A stretch of 13,224 nt of DNA from an uncultured Porphyromonas sp. (lineage in GTDB: Bacteria; Bacteroidota; Bacteroidia; Bacteroidales; Porphyromonadaceae), in NCBI GenBank assembly GCA_945965245.1, contig CAMFNC010000049.1, positions 1 to 13,224 on the forward strand. The letters are read 5' to 3'. The notes beneath the pieces are model-generated. The model searched no databases. It saw nothing but the letters and a program-made list of their open reading frames with translations, and was not told the DNA's origin. This document shows, piece by piece, positions 1 to 9,200 of the stretch (position 1 is its first letter; each line of letters begins with the position of its first letter). Position numbers and translations under genes: made by a program.

Positions 1-90
1 CTGTGTAAAACATAGAGAAACACTGCAAATCCATCTCATTTCCATTTACTTACCTTCAATACTCGCCCTAATGCCCTTTCCGCTGATAGT

Positions 91-142
91 TGCATAAATT
101 GCGCGCGTTTTATGTATAAATCAGTTTCATTTTATGCATAAA
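91..142. repeat. Three-copy 22-bp-phased TGYATAAA repeat
   Basis: TGCATAAA (91-98), TGTATAAA (113-120) and TGCATAAA (135-142) recur with start-to-start spacing of exactly 22 bp. The second and third copies extend leftward to a 13-mer, TTTTATGTATAAA (108-120) and TTTTATGCATAAA (130-142), whose inner 12 bases are a near-perfect and a perfect palindrome respectively. Palindromic boxes spaced by about two helical turns look like a regulator-binding array for a gene left of the window, but this is inference: the region is AT-rich and the neighbouring gene is not visible. Confidence 0.45.
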
Positions 143-162
143 AAATAAGGCATGAATGCAAT

Positions 163-183
163 GCGGTAGAAGCATCCCACCGC
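163..183 (-). terminator. Stem-loop 3' of the EreA/ChaN-like gene
   Basis: Read on the minus strand just after the stop codon at 198, GCGGTGGGA pairs with TTCTACCGC around a TGC loop. This gives a 9-bp stem with two G-U pairs. A TTATTTTTT run follows only about 14 nt beyond the stem, so this is not a canonical intrinsic terminator. It may still end transcription or protect the 3' end. The motif recurs in the rpoB-rpoC spacer, so it may instead be a dispersed repeat. Confidence 0.4.
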
Positions 184-197
184 TGATGGTTTTAGAG

Positions 198-1382
198 CTA
201 TTGGATGTGAGTGGTGTAGCGCAATGCTGTGAGATAATTTCGGTCTAAAATAACGACGTCGTATTGTCCCGGCTGCAGGACGAGTGGAGGATGCTCTCCC
301 GCACATTCCAGGCAAACGATGTCTGCCGGCACACTCTCGCGGTCAAAATCCCCCACCCTATACGCCAAAACCAATAAGGGAAACGCAGCATCCGTAGGTA
401 ATTGTACGGCACATTCATGGCGTTCGCCATAGCGCAGCATCCAATCAGGGCGTCCGTGTATATACTTCACGGCTGGATGAATAATGGCACAATCCACTTG
501 GTCACTACTTTCATGCCCCTCGAAGGTCTTACCGGACACATCCACCATAATCACCGGGTAATCTCGGTTCACCATGTCCACATAAGGATGATTGTATTGA
601 CTTCGGCTCTTATCGAGGCATAAGGTCTGGCTGATGGTAAAGGGGTCGATGCCGGTCATATCTTTCAGCCGGCCTGCCATGGCTTTGCCCCATCGTGTGA
701 TATTAGGCGTGCCTTCTATCACATGGTCATGACCGCAGTGTATCAGTACCTTGCCATCTGGATGGGCTTGCATGAAATCGGCTATCTGATGAGCTTGGAT
801 TTCCTCACGATTGCCTTTTTTGTCGAAATTTTCGTATCCGAACAGCGTGAAACCGATTTGCAGAGCCGTGGCAATCAGATTGCCAAACTCCGGTTCGCGC
901 GTATAGTAGCCGCTATCGAGCGTGAATTCTTTGAGGTCGGTCATGAGGGGCAACCACAAAGCTTCCAACCCCAAATACCGATAGCCGTTGTCATACAAAC
1001 CTTGGAGCAAAGAGCGGGTGAAGGCTCGGTGGACAGGATAGGTATGCGCCTCGTTGATTATGATGATTTTTTCTCGGCATGACCGCTCAAGGATATAGTT
1101 CCGCGCATCCACCGGAGCAAAACGCATCAGATATGCGCTATCGGCAGCGGAAACCACAGGTGCGCGCACGCCCTGTTTATCCCACGTCTCACGAGTTTTG
1201 CGATAGTCACCCACGAAAGAGAATTCGGTGGCTCTGATTTGGTATTTCCAGAGCGTGGTATCGCGCTCCAGCTCTTTTTCGATTTCAGACGGAAAGCGAT
1301 AACGAAACATTTTCGATTGTGCCACGGCACACACAGATGCAACGAATATCAGCACCCCAAAAAGGATAATTTTTTTCATCAT
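198..1382 (-). CDS. Exported EreA/ChaN-like superfamily protein
   Basis: This encodes 394 residues; exact function is unknown. The N terminus (MMKKIILFGVLIFVASVCAVAQ) is a clear Sec signal peptide with likely cleavage after about residue 22, so the protein should be periplasmic or surface-exposed. A core with E111-A-H113 in IIIINEAH, then GLE with E140, and HCGHDH (H215, H218, H220) matches the spaced Glu/His pattern of the EreA/ChaN/TraB superfamily (erythromycin-esterase-like and haem-uptake-associated ChaN-like proteins). The substrate cannot be told from sequence. Either of two adjacent ATG codons (1382 or 1379) could be the start; no Shine-Dalgarno is seen, as is usual in this phylum. 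A TATATTTG -7 box lies 33 nt upstream. It stands apart from the rpoC operon, behind that operon's terminator, and is probably monocistronic within the window. Family assignment is moderate; coding status is secure. Confidence 0.8.
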   Translation of the reverse strand: MMKKIILFGVLIFVASVCAVAQSKMFRYRFPSEIEKELERDTTLWKYQIRATEFSFVGDYRKTRETWDKQGVRAPVVSAADSAYLMRFAPVDARNYILERSCREKIIIINEAHTYPVHRAFTRSLLQGLYDNGYRYLGLEALWLPLMTDLKEFTLDSGYYTREPEFGNLIATALQIGFTLFGYENFDKKGNREEIQAHQIADFMQAHPDGKVLIHCGHDHVIEGTPNITRWGKAMAGRLKDMTGIDPFTISQTLCLDKSRSQYNHPYVDMVNRDYPVIMVDVSGKTFEGHESSDQVDCAIIHPAVKYIHGRPDWMLRYGERHECAVQLPTDAAFPLLVLAYRVGDFDRESVPADIVCLECAGEHPPLVLQPGQYDVVILDRNYLTALRYTTHIQ

Positions 1383-1414
1383 GACGATTGATTTAAAATG
1401 AGTTAGCGATAAAA

Positions 1415-1422
1415 CAAATATA
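1415..1422 (-). promoter_or_regulatory. Candidate -7 box for the EreA/ChaN-like gene
   Basis: On the minus strand the sequence is TATATTTG, a perfect match to the Bacteroidetes sigma-ABfr -7 consensus TAnnTTTG. It lies 33 nt upstream of the gene's first ATG, giving a short leader. No TTTG -33 element is visible at the usual 19-21 bp spacing, so this is a half-supported promoter. Confidence 0.4.
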
Positions 1423-1443
1423 AGTTTTTGGGGCTATTCTTCC

Positions 1444-1451
1444 TATTTTTG
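1444..1451 (+). promoter_or_regulatory. Candidate -7 box facing the 55-codon remnant
   Basis: TATTTTTG matches TAnnTTTG on the plus strand, about 61 nt before the ATG at 1513. It is arranged divergently with the minus-strand box at 1415-1422. The nearest upstream TTTG (1427-1430) is only 13 bp away, too close for the normal 19-21 bp spacing. The box could be a relic of the promoter that served the intact ancestor of the remnant. Confidence 0.25.
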
Positions 1452-1512
1452 ACCTGCGATTGATAGGTTCTCCTCTGCCTAATCGTCATATATATGACTA
1501 AACACATATTCC

Positions 1513-1680
1513 ATGGAAAGATTACTACTACCACTCCTCATTTGCTGTATTTTCTGCGGACAAGCTTCGGTACAAAATTCTTCAGAGGTTTCGGGCTACG
1601 TGAAAGACCAACAAGGCGAACTCCTTGTCAATGCAATGATTAACGTTCCACTCCACAAGCAATTCGATAATGAGATCTGA
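1513..1680 (+). pseudogene. Truncated exported protein with CarboxypepD_reg-like start
   Basis: This short plus-strand reading frame runs from an ATG to TGA and encodes 55 residues. It begins with a hydrophobic signal-peptide-like segment (MERLLLPLLICCIFCGQASV). After it comes SGYVKDQQGELLVNAMINV (about residues 27-45), which resembles the first strands of the carboxypeptidase-regulatory-like domain at the N terminus of many Bacteroidetes TonB-dependent receptors and surface proteins (family pattern sGxVxDxxGexLxxAxixV). The domain breaks off after about 19 residues, where family members would continue for roughly 60 more plus a large body. I therefore read it as the 5' stump of a deleted gene. 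It might instead be a genuine small secreted protein. It is the only plus-strand gene-like object in the window and faces the rpoC terminator. The stretch 1383-1766 otherwise holds only the two promoter-like boxes and that terminator. Confidence 0.5.
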
Positions 1681-1701
1681 TTTAGCCGGACAAATAACTC
1701 T

Positions 1702-1745
1702 AAAAAATCAGCCCCACGCAGTCCGATATGACCGCGTGGGGCTGA
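1702..1745 (-). terminator. Intrinsic terminator of the rpoBC operon
   Basis: A perfect 12-bp inverted repeat, TCAGCCCCACGC (1708-1719) and GCGTGGGGCTGA (1734-1745), encloses a 14-nt loop. On the minus strand it is followed directly by TTTTTTA (1701-1707), the textbook Rho-independent arrangement. It begins 21 nt beyond the rpoC stop codon. No T-run follows in the plus direction, so it works one way only. Confidence 0.93.
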
Positions 1746-1766
1746 TGCTATGATAGGGATTTAATC

Positions 1767-4700
1767 TTATGCTTCGGGACTTTCTACCTGTTCGGCAACC
1801 AGAGCTTCGGACAAGGCGTCATCGCCAATCATCTTTTTCTTTTCGGCCACAGCTCGTTCATAATCTTCCATCGGCATTACTACCAACTTCTGATATTCAC
1901 GCAAACCAGTACCGGCAGGAATTAAGTGACCGCAAATCACATTTTCCTTCAAGCCCTCGAGGTCGTCGCTCTTGGCATTGATTGCGGCTTCGTTGAGCAC
2001 TTTGGTTGTTTCCTGGAATGATGCGGCAGACATAAAGCTCTTAGTCTGCAAAGCGGCACGAGTGATACCCTGCAAAATCTGATTGGCAGTGGCAGGGCGT
2101 GCATCGCGAGCTTCCACGGGCTTGAGGTCACGACGTTTGAGCATACTGTTTTCATCGCGGAGTTTGCGCAAGGTAACAATTTGACCGGGCTTGAGATTTT
2201 CGGAGTCGCCGGCTGCGGTAACCACCTTCTTGCCCCAAATACGATCGTTTTCTTCCATGACATCCAATTTGTCCACCACTTGTTGCTCCAAGAAGAGCGT
2301 ATCTCCCGGATCCACGATTTCCACTTTGCGCATCATCTGACGCACAATGACTTCGAAGTGTTTGTCGTTAATCTTTACACCCTGCAAGCGATATACGTCT
2401 TGTACTTCATTCACAATGTATTCCTGCACAGCGGTCGGACCCATGATGGCAAGGATGTCGCTCGGCGTAATGGCGCCATCGGACAGAGGAGTACCGGAGC
2501 GCACGAAGTCACCCTCCTGAACCAACAACTGCTTAGACAGTGGCAACAGATACTTCTTGGGTTCGCCCAGTTTGGGAGTAATGGTCACTTCACGATTACC
2601 ACGTTTGAGCTTTCCCAATTCCACGGTACCATCCACTTCTGCCACCACAGCGGGGTTAGAGGGGTTACGTGCCTCGAACAATTCGGTTACACGGGGCAAA
2701 CCACCGGTGATATCGCCCGCCTTACTCATGGTGCGAGGTATCTTAACCAACGCATCACCCACTTTAATTTGGTCGCCTTCGCTATTCACCACGTGTGCAC
2801 CCAAAGGCAGATTGTATGTGCGGAGGGTATTGCCATCGGCATCAAGGATATGCACCTCAGGAGCCATGGTCTTGTCCTTGGATTCGATGATAATCTTTTC
2901 CTTCAGACCTGTGGTTTCGTCGGATTCCACTTTATACGTAACACCTTCGGCCATATTCTCGAAGTTCACCTTACCGGCCACTTCACTCACGATAACGGCG
3001 TTGAAGGGGTCCCATTGGAAAAGAGTATCGCCCTTCTTAACTTCATCACCCTCCTTGAAATAGAGATATGAACCATAAGGCAAGCTGTGATGAGAGAGCA
3101 CCATCTTGGTGGTGGGACTGACAATGCGCAATTCGGCAGTACGGCTCACAACCACTTGATAAGGTTTGCCACCTTCCTTGGCTTCCACGTCCACAGTACG
3201 AAGTTCTTCGAACGAGAGCACACCATCAAACTTGGCAGGCATACTGTTTTCGGTGGCCACGTTGGAGGCAATACCACCCACGTGGAATGTACGCAACGTA
3301 AGCTGAGTACCCGGCTCACCAATGGATTGTGCAGCGATAACGCCGACCACCTCGCCAATCTGTACCATCTGATTGGTAGCCAAGTTTCGTCCGTAACATT
3401 TGGCGCAGACGCCTTTCTTGGATTCGCAAGTCAGTACAGAACGGATTTCCACCTGTTCGATGGGAGAATCTTCGATGATTTTGGCAGCAGCCTCGCGAAT
3501 CTCTTCGCCGGCATGCACAATAAGCTCGCCTGTGGTGGGATGAATAATATCATGAACGGATACACGACCAAGGATGCGCTCATACAAAGTGGCGATAACC
3601 TCTTCGTTTTCCTTGAGTTCGGTGCAAACCAATCCACGCAACGTGCCACAGTCTTCTTCGGTGACAATCACATCATGCGATACGTCCACCAAACGACGAG
3701 TAAGATAACCGGCATCGGCCGTTTTCAACGCCGTGTCGGCAAGACCCTTACGAGCACCGTGAGTAGATATAAAGTACTCCAATACGGAAAGACCTTCCTT
3801 AAAGTTGGAGAGAATGGGGTTTTCGATAATCTGACCACCCTCGGCACCGCTTTTTTGGGGCTTAGCCATCAAACCACGCATACCGGAAAGCTGACGAATC
3901 TGCTCCTTAGAACCACGGGCTCCGGAGTCCATCATCATGTACACGGAGTTGAAGCCATCGTTATCGGAAGCCAGATGCTTCATCAAAATATCGGAAAGAC
4001 GGCTGTTGATGTGCGTCCATGTATCGATAATCTGGTTGTAACGCTCGTTGTTGGTAATGAAACCCATGCTATAATTCTGCATGATTTGCTCCACTTCGAC
4101 GTCACCCTCTTTAATCAGAGCTTCCTTTTCTTCCGGTATCAATACGTCGCCCAAGTTGAAGGACAAGCCGCCCTTGAATGCCATATAGTAACCGAGGTTC
4201 TTGATATCATCGAGGAAGTGAGCCGTGCGAGCCACACCACAAGCCTTGATGACTTTACCGATAATTTCACGCAGGGCTTTCTTACCCAAAATTTCATTGA
4301 CGAAACCCACCTCTTCGGGCACACGCTCATTGACCATTAAACGACCCACAGACGTCTCAATCATGTGGTGCACGGGCTGACCGTCCACGAGGTCATCCAC
4401 ATATACCTTGATGGGAGCATGGATATCCACCTTACCTTCATTATAAGCAATGGTAGCTTCTTCGTTGCCATAGAATACCAGACCAGCACCCTTGGCTCCG
4501 GGACGGAGTTTGGTGATATAATAAAGCCCCAACACCATATCCTGAGAAGGCACGGTGATAGGCGCGCCATTGGCCGGGTTAAGAATATTGTGTGATGCCA
4601 ACATAAGCATCTGAGCTTCCAAAATAGCCTCATTGCCCAACGGAAGGTGAACAGCCATCTGGTCTCCGTCAAAGTCCGCATTGAAAGCCGTACAAGCCAA

Positions 4701-6095
4701 TGGGTGCAACTGAATGGCCTTACCCTCAATCATCTTAGGCTGGAAAGCCTGAATACCAAGACGGTGCAATGTGGGGGCACGGTTGAGGAGTACGGGATGG
4801 CCTTTCATCACAAATTCCAAAATATCCCAAATAACAGGGTCGCGACGATCTACAATTTTTTTGGCACTTTTCACCGTCTTCACTATACCGCGCTCGATGA
4901 GCTTACGGATAACAAACGGCTTGTAAAGTTCGGCTGCCATATCTTTGGGCAAACCGCACTCGTGCATACGCAATTCGGGGCCAACGACAATAACGGAACG
5001 AGCCGAATAGTCCACACGTTTACCAAGCAAATTCTGACGGAAACGACCTTGCTTACCTTTCAAACTATCGGAAAGAGATTTGAGAGGTCTATTATTGTCC
5101 GAGCGAACGGCACTACTCTTACGAGAGTTATCGAAGAGTGAGTCCACAGCTTCCTGAAGCATACGCTTTTCATTACGCAAAATCACCTCGGGAGCTTTGA
5201 TTTCAATCATTCGTTTCAGACGATTGTTACGGATAATTACACGACGATAAAGGTCATTGAGGTCAGAAGTGGCAAAACGACCACCATCCAATGGAACCAA
5301 CGGACGTAAATCGGGCGGAATAACCGGAATAACCTTCATAATCATCCATTCGGGACGATTTATGCCCTTAGAAGCGCGGAAACTTTCCACCACCTGAAGG
5401 CGTTTGAGAGCTTCGTTTTTGCGCTGCATGGATGTATCGGAATTGGCCTTATCGCGCAATTCGTAGCTCAAATCATCCAAATCCACGCGAGTCAGCAACT
5501 CATAGATAGCTTCGGCTCCGGTTTTACAAACAAATTTATTGGGGTCGGTATCTTCCAAACGATAGTTATCCGGATATTCGCTATCCACACGGTCAGCGAT
5601 TTCTGTATATTCTTCTTCGGTGAACGTATCCTTAAAACTAACCTCACCGGCCAATACACCCGGATTGATTACCACGTAACGTTCATAATAGATGATGCTA
5701 TCGAGTTTTTTGGAGGGGATACCCAATAGATAACCTATTTTATTGGGCAGCGAACGGAAATACCAGATGTGAGCCACCGGAACTTCCAGCATGATATGTC
5801 CCATGCGTTCGCGGCGTACTTTCTTCTCGGTCACTTCCACACCGCAACGGTCGCAGACAATACCACGATAACGGATGCGCTTATACTTTCCGCAGTGACA
5901 TTCGAAGTCTTTTACCGGGCCGAAGATGCGTTCGCAAAACAGACCATCGCGCTCCGGCTTATAGGTTCTATAATTGATTGTTTCAGGCTTGAGCACTTCG
6001 CCATACGAATTCTCTAATATTTCTTCCGGAGAAGCCAAAGAGATACGAATTCTGGAAAAGTTTGTCTTTACTTTATTTTCTTTCTTAAAAGCCAT
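1767..6095 (-). CDS. rpoC: DNA-directed RNA polymerase subunit beta'
   Basis: Beta' forms the catalytic cleft of RNA polymerase with beta. From the chosen start the protein has 1,442 residues, full length for the phylum. The first zinc-binding module is visible (Cys66, Cys68, Cys81, Cys84). The catalytic NADFDGDQ motif holds the Mg-binding Asp474, Asp476 and Asp478. The bridge-helix/trigger-loop stretch includes HGARKGLADTALKTADAGYL starting near residue 779. The second zinc site is Cys816, Cys890, Cys897 and Cys900. I chose the ATG at 6095 (MAFKKENK) because Bacteroidetes RpoC proteins begin this way. An in-frame ATG four codons upstream (6107, MTRN) is possible but unlikely. There is no intein or frameshift. 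The gene is last in the operon, about 114 nt after rpoB, and ends just before the terminator at 1702-1745. No strong Shine-Dalgarno is seen. Confidence 0.98.
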   Translation of the reverse strand: MAFKKENKVKTNFSRIRISLASPEEILENSYGEVLKPETINYRTYKPERDGLFCERIFGPVKDFECHCGKYKRIRYRGIVCDRCGVEVTEKKVRRERMGHIMLEVPVAHIWYFRSLPNKIGYLLGIPSKKLDSIIYYERYVVINPGVLAGEVSFKDTFTEEEYTEIADRVDSEYPDNYRLEDTDPNKFVCKTGAEAIYELLTRVDLDDLSYELRDKANSDTSMQRKNEALKRLQVVESFRASKGINRPEWMIMKVIPVIPPDLRPLVPLDGGRFATSDLNDLYRRVIIRNNRLKRMIEIKAPEVILRNEKRMLQEAVDSLFDNSRKSSAVRSDNNRPLKSLSDSLKGKQGRFRQNLLGKRVDYSARSVIVVGPELRMHECGLPKDMAAELYKPFVIRKLIERGIVKTVKSAKKIVDRRDPVIWDILEFVMKGHPVLLNRAPTLHRLGIQAFQPKMIEGKAIQLHPLACTAFNADFDGDQMAVHLPLGNEAILEAQMLMLASHNILNPANGAPITVPSQDMVLGLYYITKLRPGAKGAGLVFYGNEEATIAYNEGKVDIHAPIKVYVDDLVDGQPVHHMIETSVGRLMVNERVPEEVGFVNEILGKKALREIIGKVIKACGVARTAHFLDDIKNLGYYMAFKGGLSFNLGDVLIPEEKEALIKEGDVEVEQIMQNYSMGFITNNERYNQIIDTWTHINSRLSDILMKHLASDNDGFNSVYMMMDSGARGSKEQIRQLSGMRGLMAKPQKSGAEGGQIIENPILSNFKEGLSVLEYFISTHGARKGLADTALKTADAGYLTRRLVDVSHDVIVTEEDCGTLRGLVCTELKENEEVIATLYERILGRVSVHDIIHPTTGELIVHAGEEIREAAAKIIEDSPIEQVEIRSVLTCESKKGVCAKCYGRNLATNQMVQIGEVVGVIAAQSIGEPGTQLTLRTFHVGGIASNVATENSMPAKFDGVLSFEELRTVDVEAKEGGKPYQVVVSRTAELRIVSPTTKMVLSHHSLPYGSYLYFKEGDEVKKGDTLFQWDPFNAVIVSEVAGKVNFENMAEGVTYKVESDETTGLKEKIIIESKDKTMAPEVHILDADGNTLRTYNLPLGAHVVNSEGDQIKVGDALVKIPRTMSKAGDITGGLPRVTELFEARNPSNPAVVAEVDGTVELGKLKRGNREVTITPKLGEPKKYLLPLSKQLLVQEGDFVRSGTPLSDGAITPSDILAIMGPTAVQEYIVNEVQDVYRLQGVKINDKHFEVIVRQMMRKVEIVDPGDTLFLEQQVVDKLDVMEENDRIWGKKVVTAAGDSENLKPGQIVTLRKLRDENSMLKRRDLKPVEARDARPATANQILQGITRAALQTKSFMSAASFQETTKVLNEAAINAKSDDLEGLKENVICGHLIPAGTGLREYQKLVVMPMEDYERAVAEKKKMIGDDALSEALVAEQVESPEA

Positions 6096-6127
6096 ATTTC
6101 GTGTCAATAAAGGAGTTTAGTTGTGAA

Positions 6128-6190
6128 CCTCCGCAATGCGGTAGGAATATTAAAATTGGGGGGAGTCCTTTTGTGGGGATACTCCCACCG
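6128..6190 (-). promoter_or_regulatory. Structured rpoB-rpoC spacer RNA
   Basis: Read on the minus strand the spacer offers several pairings. CGGTGGGA (6190-6183) can close over TCCTACCG (6146-6139) as an 8-bp stem with one G-U. GTGGG can instead pair with CCCAC around AGTATC. GGGAGT (6186-6181) can pair with ACTCCC (6166-6161), extended by CC/GG past a bulge. A further hairpin, CCT-A-CCGC with GCGG-AGG, lies at 6145-6128. The first three are mutually exclusive. No T-run of terminator strength follows. A role in processing, pausing or balancing rpoB and rpoC output is inference. Confidence 0.4.
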
Positions 6191-6209
6191 AAGTGTCCTT
6201 TAAGAGCGA

Positions 6210-9200
6210 TTATTCAAGTGTAAAACTCAAACCTAAGCCCTTGAGCTCATTCAACAATACGTTGAGGGATTCGGGGATGCCCGGAGTAGGCATCGGATCG
6301 CCTTTTACAATAGCTTCGTAAGCCTTGGAGCGACCCATCACATCATCGGACTTGATGGTCAGGATTTCCTGCAATACGTGCGAAGCACCGAATGCCTCCA
6401 AAGCCCAGACTTCCATTTCACCGAAACGCTGACCACCGAATTGAGCCTTACCGCCCAACGGCTGCTGTGTGATAAGTGAATACGGACCAATGGAACGAGC
6501 ATGCATCTTGTCATCCACCATGTGACCAAGTTTAAGGAAGTAAGTTACCCCCACAGTGGCAGGTTGGTCGAAACGCTCACCGGTACCCCCATCATACAAA
6601 TAGGTTTTACCATTGCGTGCTAAACCGGCACGGTCTGTCCACTCGTTCATGTCTTCCAAAGAAGCACCATCGAAAATAGGAGTAGCGAATTTAACGCCCA
6701 GCTTACGACCTGACCATCCAAGCACGGCTTCAAAAATCTGACCGAGGTTCATACGTGAGGGCACACCCAGCGGGTTCAAGCAAATGTCCACCGGTGTACC
6801 ATCTTCGAGGAACGGCATATCTTCCTGACGCACAATCTTGGATACAATACCTTTGTTACCGTGACGACCGGCCATCTTATCACCCACCTGAATCTTACGT
6901 TTCTTGGCTATCAGCACTTTAGCCAACTGCACGATACCGGCAGGAAGTTCATCACCCACCGTTTCATCTAATTTACGACGACGGAGATCGGAATCAATTT
7001 CCTTAGATTTGCGAATATAATTCAGACCCACCAACTTAATCAATTCGTTGGTCTTTTCATCATCCGTCCATTCGCTCAGCTGGATTTCATCGAATTGAAG
7101 AGCCTTCAACTCTTCACGAGTGAAGGGGCTTCCCGGCTTAATGATGTCTTTATTCAAATAATCCTTCACACTATGACAAACCTTGCCTTCGGTGGCCTTC
7201 ATCAGTTTGTCCACAAGAAGTTCTTTCAGCTCATTCTGTTTGGCTGCATATTCGGCATCCAAACGCTCCACAATAGCTTTGGTTTCTCCGCGACCTTTCT
7301 TTCTGGAAGCCTTGGAGAAGAGGCGAGTATTAACCACCACACCCTTCAAAGACGGAGTGGCCTTGAGCGAAGCATCCTTCACATCACCGGCCTTATCGCC
7401 AAAGATAGCACGCAGCAACTTTTCTTCCGGTGTGGGGTCGGATTCGCCCTTCGGCGTAATCTTACCAATCAGAATGTCGCCCGGCACGATATGAGCACCC
7501 ACACGCACAATACCATTTTCATCCAAATCCTTGGTAGTATCATCACTTACGTTGGGGATATCCTTGGTCAATTCCTCCATACCGCGCTTCGTTTCGCGTA
7601 CTTCCAGCGAATACTCGTCTACGTGTACAGAAGTATAGAAGTCTTCACGCACCATGCGTTCATTCAGCACCACGGCATCCTCATAGTTATAACCCTTCCA
7701 GGGCATATAAGCGACCAGCACGTTGCGTCCCAAAGCCAATTCGCCGTTTTGGGTTGAGTAACCCTCGGTCAAAATCTGTCCCGGCGTAACCAAATCGCCG
7801 ACATGGCAAATGGGGTGCAGGTCAATAGTGGTACTTTGGTTGGTTTTACGGAATTTGGGCAGATTATAGGTCGTGATATCGTCTTCAAAACTTGCAAACT
7901 CCTCTTCCTCAGTACGCTTATATTTAATTTTGATGGTAGTGGCATCCACAAATACCACTTCACCTTCACGTTCGGCCACCACTTGTGTACGAGAATCGCG
8001 AATCAACTTACCCTCAATGCCGGTACCCACGATAGGAGCTTCCGGACGAATCAAAGGCACAGCCTGACGCATCATGTTAGAACCCATCAACGCACGGTTG
8101 GCGTCATCATGCTCCAAGAAAGGAATTAAGGCAGCAGCAATAGACGCAATCTGCGATGGTGAAACGTCCATCAAATCCACTTCATGCGGCTCCACTACGG
8201 GGAAATCCGACTCGAAACGAGATTTTACACGATCACGCACAAACTTGCCGTTCTCATCCACCAAAGCATTACCCTGAGCCACGGTCTTATCTTCTTCTTC
8301 CTCGGCAGTATAGTATTGCAGACCATTTTCAGAATAATCCACCACACCATTATTAACCTTACGATACGGAGTAGTAATAAAACCAAGGTCGCTGATTTTG
8401 GCATATACACAGAGCGATGAAATCAAACCGATGTTCGGACCTTCGGGCGTTTCGATGGGGCACAAACGGCCATAGTGAGTATAGTGCACGTCACGCACCT
8501 CAAAACCGGCGCGTTCACGACTCAAACCACCGGGTCCCAGAGCGGACAGACGGCGCTTGTGTGTAATTTCGGCCAAAGGATTGGTTTGATCCATAAACTG
8601 CGACAAAGCATTCGTTCCGAAGAACGTGTTTACCACAGAAGATATAGTTTTGGCATTTACCAAATCGATGGGAGTAAACACTTCATTGTCGCGCACATTC
8701 ATACGGTCACGCACGGTACGAGCCATACGAGCCAAGCCCACACCAAACTGATTGTAAAGCTGTTCGCCCACAGTGCGCACACGACGGTTGGAGAGGTGGT
8801 CAATATCGTCCACAGTGGCTTTGGAGTTTACCAGTTGTATCAGATATTTGATAATTTCGATAATATCCTCATTCGTCAAAACACGAATATCCGGATCTAT
8901 ATCCAATCCCAATTTCTTATTGATACGATAGCGTCCCACATCGCCCAAATCGTAACGTTTATCCGAGAATATTAGGTTGGTAATCACTTCGCGAGCACTA
9001 TTATCATCCGCAGGATCAGAGTTGCGCAGCAGACGATAGATATAATTCAGAGCATCGTGCTCGGAGTTACAGGGATCTTTTTGTAATGTGTTGAAAATCA
9101 AAGCATACTCCGAAGTGGTGGGATCGTCTTTGTGCAGAACCACCGTCTTCACGCCGGATTCCACGATAGTATCAATTACATCATCGGTAAGTTCCACTTC

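Noticed and set aside
1702..1745. Bidirectional terminator serving the plus-strand remnant as well
   Set aside because: There is no T-run on the plus-strand side of the hairpin; only the minus direction has TTTTTT.
3087..4340. Long plus-strand open frame (417 codons) opposite rpoC, and similar ones at 2181-3071, 9132-9908 and 7095-7757
   Set aside because: They lie entirely within rpoC or rpoB on the opposite strand, have no recognisable domains, and are rich in His, Phe and Thr as expected from reading the codons of a conserved gene backwards.
6096..6107. Upstream rpoC start (MTRN) at 6107
   Set aside because: Bacteroidetes RpoC proteins begin at the MAF(K/R)KEN position, four codons later.
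8550..8600. Possible rifampicin-resistance changes in rpoB
   Set aside because: The key positions Asp477, His487 and Ser492 all carry the sensitive-type residues.
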